Part shown: piece after piece, positions 8,438-17,600 of the stretch
Numbering within the stretch: the stretch's first letter is position 1
Layout: the number at the start of each line of letters is the position of its first letter
DNA from: Arcobacter caeni
Lineage (GTDB): Bacteria > Campylobacterota > Campylobacteria > Campylobacterales > Arcobacteraceae
DNA: 64,000 bases
Direction: 5' to 3'
Assembly: GCF_003063245.1 (NCBI RefSeq)
Contig: NZ_MUXE01000008.1
Coordinates: 1 to 64,000 of the forward strand
Position numbers and translations under genes: made by a program
Notes under the pieces: model-generated
Seen by the model: the letters and a program-made list of their open reading frames with translations, nothing else
The model's database searches: none
What the model was told of the DNA's origin: nothing

Positions 8438-9142
8438 TTAAAAGTTAAGTCTATATCCAACGCCTGAAATATTAGTAATAGATTCTTTCCCTATTTTCTT
8501 TCGTACTTTGTTTAATAAATTTTTTAATGCAGAATCTGTAGCTTCAAAACAATCTTCCCACATATTAGATTTTAATTCGTCTGATGAAACAATTCTATTA
8601 TTATTTTTGATTAAAAAACTTAGTAAATCTAACTCTTTTGATGTAAGCATAATCTCATTTTTTGTATTTAAATCAATCATTTTTTTATGAAGAACATTGT
8701 ATTGAATATTATTTTGGAAATTAATCAAATATCTTGAATTATCCAAAATCTCTTCTACGCACGATTGTAAAGAACTATTTAAGGTTTTGAAATCCACAGG
8801 TTTAGTAAGATAATCCACGAGTTTTAATTTTGTGGCTTCCAATAAATATTTTGTGTCAGTAAAAGCACTTAATAAAATTACAGGAATAGTTTTATCAGTT
8901 TTTCTTAACTCTTTTATAAAATCTATTCCATCTGTATCAGGAAGATTTATATCTGAAATTATTATGTCAACTCTTTGTTTATCAAAAATAAGGTTTGCAT
9001 CGGTTATATTTGAAACATCAAATACATTTTCACATAATAAAAGTAAAGTTTTTTTGATATTTGCTCTAATATTTTCTTCATCTTCAATATATAAGATATT
9101 AAGGTTTTTTAATATGTGATTAAAATTAAGATTTCTTTGCAT
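8438..9142 (-). CDS. OmpR-family response regulator
   Basis: 234 residues. The receiver domain (about 10-125) has the acidic pair ED near residue 21, the phospho-acceptor Asp in IIISDINLPDTDG, Ser/Thr in LLSAFT and Lys in YLTKPV. A winged-helix DNA-binding domain of OmpR/PhoB type occupies about 140-234 (LTSKELDLLSFLIKN, then ALKNLLNKVRKKI...GVGYRLNF). It is first in the operon with the double-SBP kinase. Its start is divergent from tolC across about 145 bases, which makes the secretion system the most obvious regulatory target; this is inferred from position only. Confidence 0.92.
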   Translation of the reverse strand: MQRNLNFNHILKNLNILYIEDEENIRANIKKTLLLLCENVFDVSNITDANLIFDKQRVDIIISDINLPDTDGIDFIKELRKTDKTIPVILLSAFTDTKYLLEATKLKLVDYLTKPVDFKTLNSSLQSCVEEILDNSRYLINFQNNIQYNVLHKKMIDLNTKNEIMLTSKELDLLSFLIKNNNRIVSSDELKSNMWEDCFEATDSALKNLLNKVRKKIGKESITNISGVGYRLNF

Positions 9143-9287
9143 ATTTACCCTTTGAAAAATAATAATTTTGTATATTATGATAAGAAAGCTTAATCAAAAA
9201 TTGTTTTAATAGGTACTTAAGTGAAAAGCCTGTAAAGTAACACAAAAAATTATTTAGAGTCTTTGAATTATTTTAATGGGAGTTAAA

Positions 9288-10754
9288 ATGTATATAAAAA
9301 AATTATTTAAATTTGCTTGTATTTCTATATTAGCAAGTGGTTCTTTACAAGCCGTTAGCTTAAAAGAAAGTGTGAATAAAGTATTAGCTAGTAATCCAGA
9401 AATTATAGCTGAGAAAAATAATCAAGAAGCTTTTAAAAAGTATATTGATGAAAGAAAAGCTAATTATTATCCAAGAATTGATGTGGATGGAAGATTAGAA
9501 AAAAGTAACTCTGATAAGAAATATGATCATCCAAATTCTGGTAATGACTTTCCAGATGGTTCAGATCAAGAAGATGGATATAATGTAGGAATAGCATTAA
9601 ATCAAATGTTATATGATGGTAATTTAACTCCAAGCCAAGTGCAAGAAGCAAAACATAACGATTTAGCTAATAAATATAGAACAGAAAAAAATATTGATAA
9701 TGTTGTTTATGAAACAATTATTGCGTATAAAGATTTAGTTCAATACAATGAAATGTTAGATTTAACAAAAAATATGATTACAACAAATGAAGAAAATCTT
9801 CAAACAGCAAAAGAAAAAGAATCAATTAGTGGGGAAGTGTTAGAAACTTACGAAGTTGATTCAAAATTGAGTTTTGTTAAAGAAAAATATTTAGAAGAAG
9901 AAGATTTAAAAAGCTCAAAAATTAGCACTTTTAAAAGATATGTAGGAATTGAACCATCTGGAAATGAGTGTAGACCTAAAATTGATTTATCTAAAATACC
10001 AGATAATTTACAACAAACAGTAGAAGCTGCTGTTTTAAAAAATTATGAAATTCAAAGACAAATAGAAGTAATTAAAGCTCAAAGAGAAAAAATCGCACAA
10101 GCTGATTCAAAATTTTTACCAAAATTAAGTCTAGAATTAAAAGCTCTAACTGATAATGATTTAGCATTAAATGAAGAAGGTAAAGAAAATCAAGCTTATG
10201 GAAGAATCAATCTTGCTTGGAATTTATATAATGGTGGTGGAGATTATGCTGTATCACAACAAGAAGCATTATTTTTAGCAGAAGAAAAAGAAAGATTAGA
10301 TGCAATTACTAATAAAATTGTTGAATCAATCAAAGTAAATCATAAAAGATTTTTAAAAAATAAAGAAAGAATAGCAATTTTAAAAGATTATGTTATTGCA
10401 AATGAAAATATTGTTGAAGTTTATAAAAGTGAATTTGAATCAGGAACAAGAACCTTTGTTGATATTTTAGATGCACAAACAGTTTTATATGAAGCTAAAA
10501 AAAGTTTAGTTGCAAGAGAATATGATTTATATACAAATTATTTTGATATTTTAAATACATTATCAATGTTAACAACTACTATTTTAGAATCAGAAGATGG
10601 TTGTTCAAATGATAAAGCTTTAAGCTCTTTGGTTTCTGAACAACAAAAAGCTTCAAAAGAAGCAGAAGCAGAAGAATTAGGTGCATTATTTGGAGATGAA
10701 AAAACAACTCCTAAAAACACAAAAAATAAAACTCCACAATTACCTAAAAAATAA
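9288..10754 (+). CDS. TolC-like outer-membrane efflux protein of the type I secretion system
   Basis: 488 residues from the ATG at 9288, chosen because GGGAG at 9278-9282 gives good spacing; an ATG at 9276 would overlap that site. The signal peptide ends near LQAVS. The two TolC repeats are visible as duplicated coiled-coil/strand blocks, with LNQMLYDGN in the first half and INLAWNLYNGGGD in the second, and a final VDILDAQTVLYEAKKSL helix. The C-terminal tail is charged and Lys/Thr-rich. It forms the outer-membrane duct for the exporter and adaptor encoded next. It is separated from the ABC gene by a strong stem-loop. Confidence 0.92.
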   Translation: MYIKKLFKFACISILASGSLQAVSLKESVNKVLASNPEIIAEKNNQEAFKKYIDERKANYYPRIDVDGRLEKSNSDKKYDHPNSGNDFPDGSDQEDGYNVGIALNQMLYDGNLTPSQVQEAKHNDLANKYRTEKNIDNVVYETIIAYKDLVQYNEMLDLTKNMITTNEENLQTAKEKESISGEVLETYEVDSKLSFVKEKYLEEEDLKSSKISTFKRYVGIEPSGNECRPKIDLSKIPDNLQQTVEAAVLKNYEIQRQIEVIKAQREKIAQADSKFLPKLSLELKALTDNDLALNEEGKENQAYGRINLAWNLYNGGGDYAVSQQEALFLAEEKERLDAITNKIVESIKVNHKRFLKNKERIAILKDYVIANENIVEVYKSEFESGTRTFVDILDAQTVLYEAKKSLVAREYDLYTNYFDILNTLSMLTTTILESEDGCSNDKALSSLVSEQQKASKEAEAEELGALFGDEKTTPKNTKNKTPQLPKK

Positions 10755-10760
10755 TATTTT

Positions 10761-10800
10761 ATTTAAAGCCTTACTTATACTATAAGTGAGGCTTTAAAAT
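10761..10800 (+). terminator. Long stem-loop between tolC and the exporter gene
   Basis: An almost perfect stem of about 17 pairs (left arm ATTTAAAGCCTTACTTATA, right arm starting TATAAGTGAGGC). It lacks a following T-run on the plus strand, so it may act as an mRNA-processing or stability hairpin, or a weak terminator, which would lower exporter expression relative to TolC. Confidence 0.55.
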
Positions 10801-10931
10801 CTGCTAAGGTTATTTATGGTACATTAAACTTCGTAAAAATGGCAAAATCACTTAAAAAATTAATTATCTTTTGTCTCTTACAAATAAGCCATAATTTTAA
10901 TATTTATGAGTTTTTATAAAAAAGGTTAATA

Positions 10932-13091
10932 TTGGAAAATACTTCTGATAATATAATAGAAAATGAAACATTAACAGACCTTAAAGATAGAAGAAAAGTA
11001 GATGACCTTTTGGGTTGTTTACTTTTCTTATCTAAGTATCACAACAGAGAAGCATCAGCAGAATCTCTGACTTTTGGACTACCAATTCATAAAACTTCAA
11101 TGAATATATCAATGTTTCATCAAGCTTCTTCTCGTATTGGATTAGTTACTAAAACAGTAAATAGAGAAAAATTAAAAGATATAACAAAACTGGCTCTTCC
11201 CTCTGTTTTACTTTTAGATAAAAATAGAGCTTGTGTTTTATTAACATATAATTTAAAAGAAGGAACTGCAAATGTGATTATTCCTGGATTAATTTCAGGT
11301 GAAACACAAATGAGTATAGAAAAACTTCAAAGTGAATACACAGGTGAAGTAATAATAATAAAACCAGAATATAATTTTAATAATAGAATAGAAAAAGAAG
11401 TAGTCGTTGATAATCCAAAAGAGTGGTTTTGGGGAACATTATTACGAAATAAAGGGATTTATCAACAAGTAATAGTTGTTTCTTTATTTATTAATTTATT
11501 TATTTTATCAACACCACTTTTTACAATGAATGTTTATGATAGGGTTTTGCCAAATAATGCGATTGAAACATTATGGGCTTTATTTATTGGAATTTCAATA
11601 GTAATGGTTTTTGATTTATTCTTAAAAATTCTAAGATCTCATTTTTTGGGGACAGCTAGTAAAAGAGCAGATACGATTATGTCTAATAAAATATTTAATC
11701 ATTTATTAAATATTAAACTAGATGCAAAACCAGCCTCAACAGGACAATTTGTAAGTAGATTACAATCTTTTGAAAGTGTAAGAGAGTTTTTTACAGGTGC
11801 AACAATGGCTGCTATTGTTGATTTGCCTTTTGCTCTTATTTTTATTATAGTAATATTTTTTATTGCAGGTCCTTTGGCATATATAACAATTTTAACTGTT
11901 ATTATTTCACTACTAATTTCATGGTATATGCAAAGACCACTAAAAGAAATCATTTCAAAATCAGTAAAAGAAGAGCAGATTAAACAAACTACACTTATTG
12001 AAACTGTTTCAGGTTTAGAAATAATAAAAAGTGTAAAAGCTCAAAATAGAATGAAAACACACTGGGATAATTCTATTAATAAAACTGTATATTATGCTGA
12101 TAAAGGACATTTTTTATCTCAAACAATTACATATTTAACAGCATTTATTTCACAATTTTCTAATATAGCAATTGTTGCAGCTGGAGTTTATCTGGCACAA
12201 GATGGAAAGATTACTATGGGGGCTATTATTGCAGCTATGATTTTAAATGGAAGAGTAATAGCTCCAATTTCTCAATTAGTAGGAATGATTATTAAATTTG
12301 ATAGAACAATGTTATCTTTAAATAATCTTGATGAGGTTATGAGAATGCCAGTTGAAAAAGAAAACAAATCATATATCAGCAGACCAAATTTAAAAGGTGA
12401 TATTGAATTAAAAGATGTTCAATTTGCATATAAAGACCAAAATCATCAAACGCTAAAAGATATAAATTTGGTAATTAAAAAAGGTGAGAAAGTTGCAATT
12501 CTTGGAAAAATTGGTTCTGGAAAATCAACTTTGTTAAAACTTATAATGAATTTATATGAACCAACTAAAGGTTCAGTTTTAATTGATGGTTTAGATACTA
12601 GACAAATTGATCCCACCGATTTAAGACATGCAATTGGAAGTGTTCCACAAGAACCATTTTTATTTATGGGAACAATAAAAGATAACCTTACAATTGGTGA
12701 ACAATATGTTTCAGATGAAGAGTTATTAAGAGTTTCAAAAATAGCAGGACTTGATGACTTTTTAGGAAAACACGAAGCTGGATATGATTTATTAGTTGGT
12801 GAGCGAGGTGAGGGATTATCAGGTGGAGAAAGACAATCAGTAACTCTAGCTCGTGCGTTAATCTCTGACCCAAATATAATAATGTTGGACGAACCAACAA
12901 ACTCTATGGATAGACAAACTGAAAAATTATTTATAAATAGACTTCAAAATATTGTTAGTGAAAAAACTTTAATTATCGTAACACATAAAACTTCTTTATT
13001 ACAATTGGTTGATAGAATCATAATTGTTGAAAATGGTCAAATAATTGTTGATGGACCTAAAGATGAAGTTTTTACAACAAAGTTAGGTTAG
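10932..13091 (+). CDS. Type I secretion ABC transporter (LapB/HlyB type)
   Basis: 719 residues from a TTG start. Residues about 20-150 are a C39-peptidase-like domain without the catalytic Cys, as in exporters that do not cut their substrate. The transmembrane domain covers about 170-460. The ATPase has Walker A GKIGSGKST, signature LSGGERQ, Walker B IIMLDEPTNSMD and H-loop VTHKT. It exports an adhesin or RTX-type protein directly through the TolC channel. The adaptor gene starts 3 bases later, and the likely substrate gene follows. Confidence 0.93.
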   Translation: MENTSDNIIENETLTDLKDRRKVDDLLGCLLFLSKYHNREASAESLTFGLPIHKTSMNISMFHQASSRIGLVTKTVNREKLKDITKLALPSVLLLDKNRACVLLTYNLKEGTANVIIPGLISGETQMSIEKLQSEYTGEVIIIKPEYNFNNRIEKEVVVDNPKEWFWGTLLRNKGIYQQVIVVSLFINLFILSTPLFTMNVYDRVLPNNAIETLWALFIGISIVMVFDLFLKILRSHFLGTASKRADTIMSNKIFNHLLNIKLDAKPASTGQFVSRLQSFESVREFFTGATMAAIVDLPFALIFIIVIFFIAGPLAYITILTVIISLLISWYMQRPLKEIISKSVKEEQIKQTTLIETVSGLEIIKSVKAQNRMKTHWDNSINKTVYYADKGHFLSQTITYLTAFISQFSNIAIVAAGVYLAQDGKITMGAIIAAMILNGRVIAPISQLVGMIIKFDRTMLSLNNLDEVMRMPVEKENKSYISRPNLKGDIELKDVQFAYKDQNHQTLKDINLVIKKGEKVAILGKIGSGKSTLLKLIMNLYEPTKGSVLIDGLDTRQIDPTDLRHAIGSVPQEPFLFMGTIKDNLTIGEQYVSDEELLRVSKIAGLDDFLGKHEAGYDLLVGERGEGLSGGERQSVTLARALISDPNIIMLDEPTNSMDRQTEKLFINRLQNIVSEKTLIIVTHKTSLLQLVDRIIIVENGQIIVDGPKDEVFTTKLG

Positions 13092-13094
13092 GTT

Positions 13095-14510
13095 ATGCAA
13101 AAAAATAAAAAAATTGAAGAAAATAAAGGTCTTTTTCATTGGATTAAAAGACTTTATGGTTTAGATGATGAGAAAGAAGAAGATTTAGAGTTTATGTATA
13201 ACTCTTATGCAAATTCAAATGAAAAGCCAAGTAGAGTTTCTAATATAATATTTTTATTAATTACGGGAATATTCTCAATACTTCTACTTTGGGCAGCACT
13301 TGCTGAAATAGATGAATTAGCTAGGGGAAATGGAAAAGTAATCCCAACAGATAAAATCCAAACGGTGCAATCTTTGGATGGTGGAATTATTTCAGAAATC
13401 TTTATAAAAGAAGGAGATATTGTAAAATTTGATACACCTTTGATGAAAATTGATACTACTAGATTTCAAGCAACGCTAGAAGAGAGTAAACAAGAATATT
13501 TATCTTTATTAGCATTAAAAACAAGATTAGAAGTAGAATCAATGATTGATATTAATAGTGAATTACCTGTTTTAAAATTTGATGAAAAAATTATAAAAGA
13601 TATGTCGAGATATGATATAAATGAGAAATTATTACTAGAAAATAGATTTAGAGAAATAAAATCTTCTATAAAAGTTCTTGAAAACCAAGAAAGTCAGAAA
13701 TTTCAAGAGTTAAAAGAGATTGAAAGTACAATTAAAAAATTAACAGATACTTTGGGTTTTATTGAAGAACAAAGAGTTACTATTAAAAAACTTGTTGAAC
13801 GAGGGATTAAATCTAAGTATGATTTATTGGCTATTGAAAAAGAATATAATATTACAAAAGGTGATTTACAAACAGCAAGATTGTCTATTTCAAGATCAAA
13901 TTTTGCAATTTCTGAAGCACAAAATAGAATTAAAGAAAAGATAGATACATTTAAAGCAGAAGCTTCAAGAGATTTACAAAAAACAGTAAGTCAAATAAAT
14001 AAATTTGAAGCAAAGTTAGTAGGAGATAGAGATAAAGTTGCAAAAACAACTATTACTTCACCTGTTGATGGAATCATTAAACAACTTAATTTTAATACTA
14101 TTGGTGGAGTTGTTCAATCTGGTATGGATTTAATAGAAATTGTACCATTAAGTGATGCTTTAGTTGTAGAAGCAAAAATTGACCCAAAAGATATAGCATT
14201 TATAAATCCAAGTCAAAAAGCAATTATAAAAATAACAGCGTATGATTTTGGAATTTATGGTGGATTAGAAGGTAAAATTGTAGAAATTTCAGCTGATACA
14301 ATAGTTGATAAAGAGTCAAAAGATGGGAAAAGTTATTATAGAGTTTTAGTAAAAACTGATAAAAATTATTTAGAAAGAAGAGGTAAAAAACTACCTATTA
14401 TTCCTGGAATGATAGCAACAGTTGATATTGTAACTGGTAAAAAAACAATTCTTGATTTCTTATTAAAACCAATACTAAAAGTAAAACAAGACTCTCTTCA
14501 TGAAAGATAA
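13095..14510 (+). CDS. HlyD/LapC-family membrane fusion (adaptor) protein
   Basis: 471 residues. A short cytoplasmic N-terminus and one membrane helix (about 49-72) are followed by ALAEIDELARGNGKVIPTDKIQTVQSLDGG, whose beginning is the typical HlyD lipoyl/barrel-sandwich entry. Long coiled coils span about 125-310. The second barrel half (TTITSPVDGIIKQL) precedes a C-terminal beta-barrel ending near IPGMIATVDIVTGKKT, a family hallmark. It bridges the inner-membrane exporter to TolC. Gene spacing of 3 bases to the ABC gene suggests cotranslation. Confidence 0.93.
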   Translation: MQKNKKIEENKGLFHWIKRLYGLDDEKEEDLEFMYNSYANSNEKPSRVSNIIFLLITGIFSILLLWAALAEIDELARGNGKVIPTDKIQTVQSLDGGIISEIFIKEGDIVKFDTPLMKIDTTRFQATLEESKQEYLSLLALKTRLEVESMIDINSELPVLKFDEKIIKDMSRYDINEKLLLENRFREIKSSIKVLENQESQKFQELKEIESTIKKLTDTLGFIEEQRVTIKKLVERGIKSKYDLLAIEKEYNITKGDLQTARLSISRSNFAISEAQNRIKEKIDTFKAEASRDLQKTVSQINKFEAKLVGDRDKVAKTTITSPVDGIIKQLNFNTIGGVVQSGMDLIEIVPLSDALVVEAKIDPKDIAFINPSQKAIIKITAYDFGIYGGLEGKIVEISADTIVDKESKDGKSYYRVLVKTDKNYLERRGKKLPIIPGMIATVDIVTGKKTILDFLLKPILKVKQDSLHER

Positions 14511-14532
14511 CCTACAACAGGTTGTCTTTTTT
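14506..14532 (+). terminator. Intrinsic terminator after the adaptor gene
   Basis: The stem GATAACCT / AGGTTGTC (one G-U pair) with loop ACAAC is followed by six T. It overlaps the stop codon of the adaptor gene. The adhesin gene downstream therefore probably has its own promoter in 14535-14633. Confidence 0.7.
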
Positions 14533-14633
14533 CAAATTTAATAATAAAAAAACTTTTTAGAGACTTTATTTATATAATATTTAACTATAAAATTATACTT
14601 TTGTATATCTAAGATAAATATTGGAGAAATAAG

Positions 14634-17600
14634 ATGAAAATTACTATAAAAAGCGAAAATGGTCAAAAAGTTGTAGATTTAAAAAACGATTTACAGTTTA
14701 ATGCTGCAAAAGGTGAACAATATGTGTTCTCAAATGGTTTTTCAAATTATGTTCTCAATTTCAAAGATAATCAAGAATCTGTAATATTAACTTTTAATGT
14801 TGATGGCAAAAGTATAAAAGTAGAGTTAAATGGTATCGTTCCACTTCTTCAAGCAAATACAGAAAATATGCCTAATCCAACTGCAATTATTATAAATAAA
14901 GATGCAAATGAAAAAGATGTAGATAATATCGTTGATAACAATTCTTTTGATGGTGGAGAGATAATTGATAAATTAGAAGCTCTAATCTCAAAACCAGTTG
15001 AATTAGGAAACAATGCAAACTCAAATCTAACAATGATAACAGACTATCAAACACTATTAGAATCTTTAGGAGCAGCAGCAGCTGGACCTGATGCAGGAGG
15101 AAATGGAAGTAATGGTTCAACCTTTAACTCAATATTTTCTTTAACTGATGGCGGATTAAATGGTATTGCAGATACTGCAAGATGGGAAAATCTGAGTGAA
15201 TCTATTTCTACTATTCCTGTGGAGACAGCAAGTACTCCTAATATACAAAATGCAGTAACTAGACCAACTGCAACATTAACATTAAATGATGTAAGTGTAA
15301 ATGAGGGAACAGGAACAGCAACAGTAGGTGGAAGCTTAGATTATGCACCACAAACAGCATTAATAGTAACACTTTCAAATGGAGCAACAATCACATTTGG
15401 AACAGATTATGTAGCAGGAACAATAGTTCAATCAACACCGTTTATTGTACAGGGTGAAGATGTATATGTAGATGGTGAAACTTATACAATATCGGTAATA
15501 GGAACAACAGGTGGGAATTTTGAGAATATAATTGTAACAGATACAGCAACAGTAACAGTAAATGATACAACTACAACTGGAACAGCAATTACTTTAAGTG
15601 ATACAACAGTAGATGAAGGTGGAACAGCAACAATTGGAGTATCAGTAAACGCAGATACAAAAGTTGATTTAGTAGTAACACTTGATGTAAAAGATGTAAA
15701 TGGAAATAATATCCAAGTTACAATTCCAGCAGGAACAATAGCAAATACAGTAATCACATCACCAGCATTCGTAATTAATAATGGTGAAGATGTATATGTT
15801 GATGGTTCAAGCTTTATAGTAAGTGTTATAGGAACAAATAATGATGTAACTAAAGCTAATAACTTCGAAGCATTAACTACAACAGATACAGCAACAGTAA
15901 CAGTAAATGATACAACTACAACTGGAACAGCAATTACTTTAAGTGATACAACAGTAGATGAAGGTGGAACAGCAACAATTGGAGTATCAGTAAACGCAGA
16001 TACAAAAGTTGATTTAGTAGTAACACTTGATGTAAAAGATGTAAATGGAAATAATATCCAAGTTACAATTCCAGCAGGAACAATAGCAAATACAGTAATC
16101 ACATCACCAGCATTCGTAATTAATAATGGTGAAGATGTATATGTTGATGGTTCAAGCTTTATAGTAAGTGTTATAGGAACAAATAATGATGTAACTAAAG
16201 CTAATAACTTCGAAGCATTAACTACAACAGATACAGCAACAGTAACAGTAAATGATACAGAAACTCCAGTAGATATAACAATTACTGCAACAGTAACAAC
16301 ACCAAAAATTATTGATGTAAATACTGAATTTGGAACAACAACAGGTGTTAAAATATATGCTACAGATACTTTTGGAAATCCTAAAACGATTTCGATAGTT
16401 AAGCGTACAGATCATGATGGATTTGGAGTTGAAGGTTCAACTACAGGAGGAGGAGCTTCCTCTGAATTGGGTAACTTAGATGCAAATGGGAATAGTGAGA
16501 AAATTGTTGTTGAATTTGATAAAGATGTAAATTCTCTTGATATTGCATTTGCATGGCGAAATAATGGAGAAACAGCAAGAGTTACCTTTATGAATGATGG
16601 CAAAATAGTAGGATATGCTGAAGTTACAGGAGGAGGAGATAATACAAAAGCTAAAGTAAATTATTATACTCCAGATGGTAATTTGATCAAAACTGTTGAA
16701 GCACAAGGGGGGACTGATAGAGTTGATTTATCATATACTTTTGAATTACCAGATAGTAATGGAAATTTAGTAGCATTCGATAAAATTGAATTTACAGCAC
16801 CAAAAATTGATGATGACTATTTAATAAATAAAATTACATATAAAGAAGTAGTTAATCCTTATGTAACAGATATAGTAACAAAAAGTGGTAATGTAACATT
16901 TGATATTCAAATAGATGAAAAATATCCACCACAAGGAAAAGCAACAGCTACTGTTGAAGTAAATGGTAAAACATATTATGTTGAATTAAATGCAACAGGT
17001 AGAGGAACATTAACTATTGATTCTAAGAATTTAGGTGATTTATCAAAAGTTACAGTAATTGTTACAGAAGTTATTGGTGGAAATTATGAAAAAGTAAATT
17101 CAAAATCAGAAAGTTTTGACTTTTCAATTGCTGCACCAACTTCTTCAGATGATATTATAAGTACAGATGAAGATAAACCTTATACTTTAAAGATAACTGA
17201 TTTTGGTGATGTTTCAACAAATACAACAGAGTTCAAAATTACTCATTTACCAGATAATGGAATACTTTATCTGATAGTTAAAGCAGGCGAAACTATTATA
17301 GATAAAGATGGAAATAAAACAGTGGCTACAGAAGATACAAAAATTGAAATTTTTGAAAATCAAGTTGTTTCTTTGGCTAATATTGGCGCAGGACAAGTTG
17401 TATTTGAACCAACTAAAAATTCAGATTTAGATGGAAGTTTTAAATTTGCTGTAGGTTATGGAAATGGTAATTTTAGTGCAGAATACACAACAACGATAGA
17501 AGTAAAAGCGATTGCAGATGTACCAACTGCAAGTATTAATGTTACAAAAATAACATCAAGTGATGATGGAAGCTTAATTAATTCTTCTATAAAAATAGAA

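Noticed and set aside
15482-16102. Long open frame on the minus strand across the adhesin repeats
   Set aside because: It is an antisense shadow of the repetitive Thr/Val/Ala-rich coding sequence, has repeated sequence itself, and lacks a ribosome-binding site.
15541-16259. CRISPR-like array
   Set aside because: The repeats are 345 bases long, contiguous, in frame and coding, without spacers.
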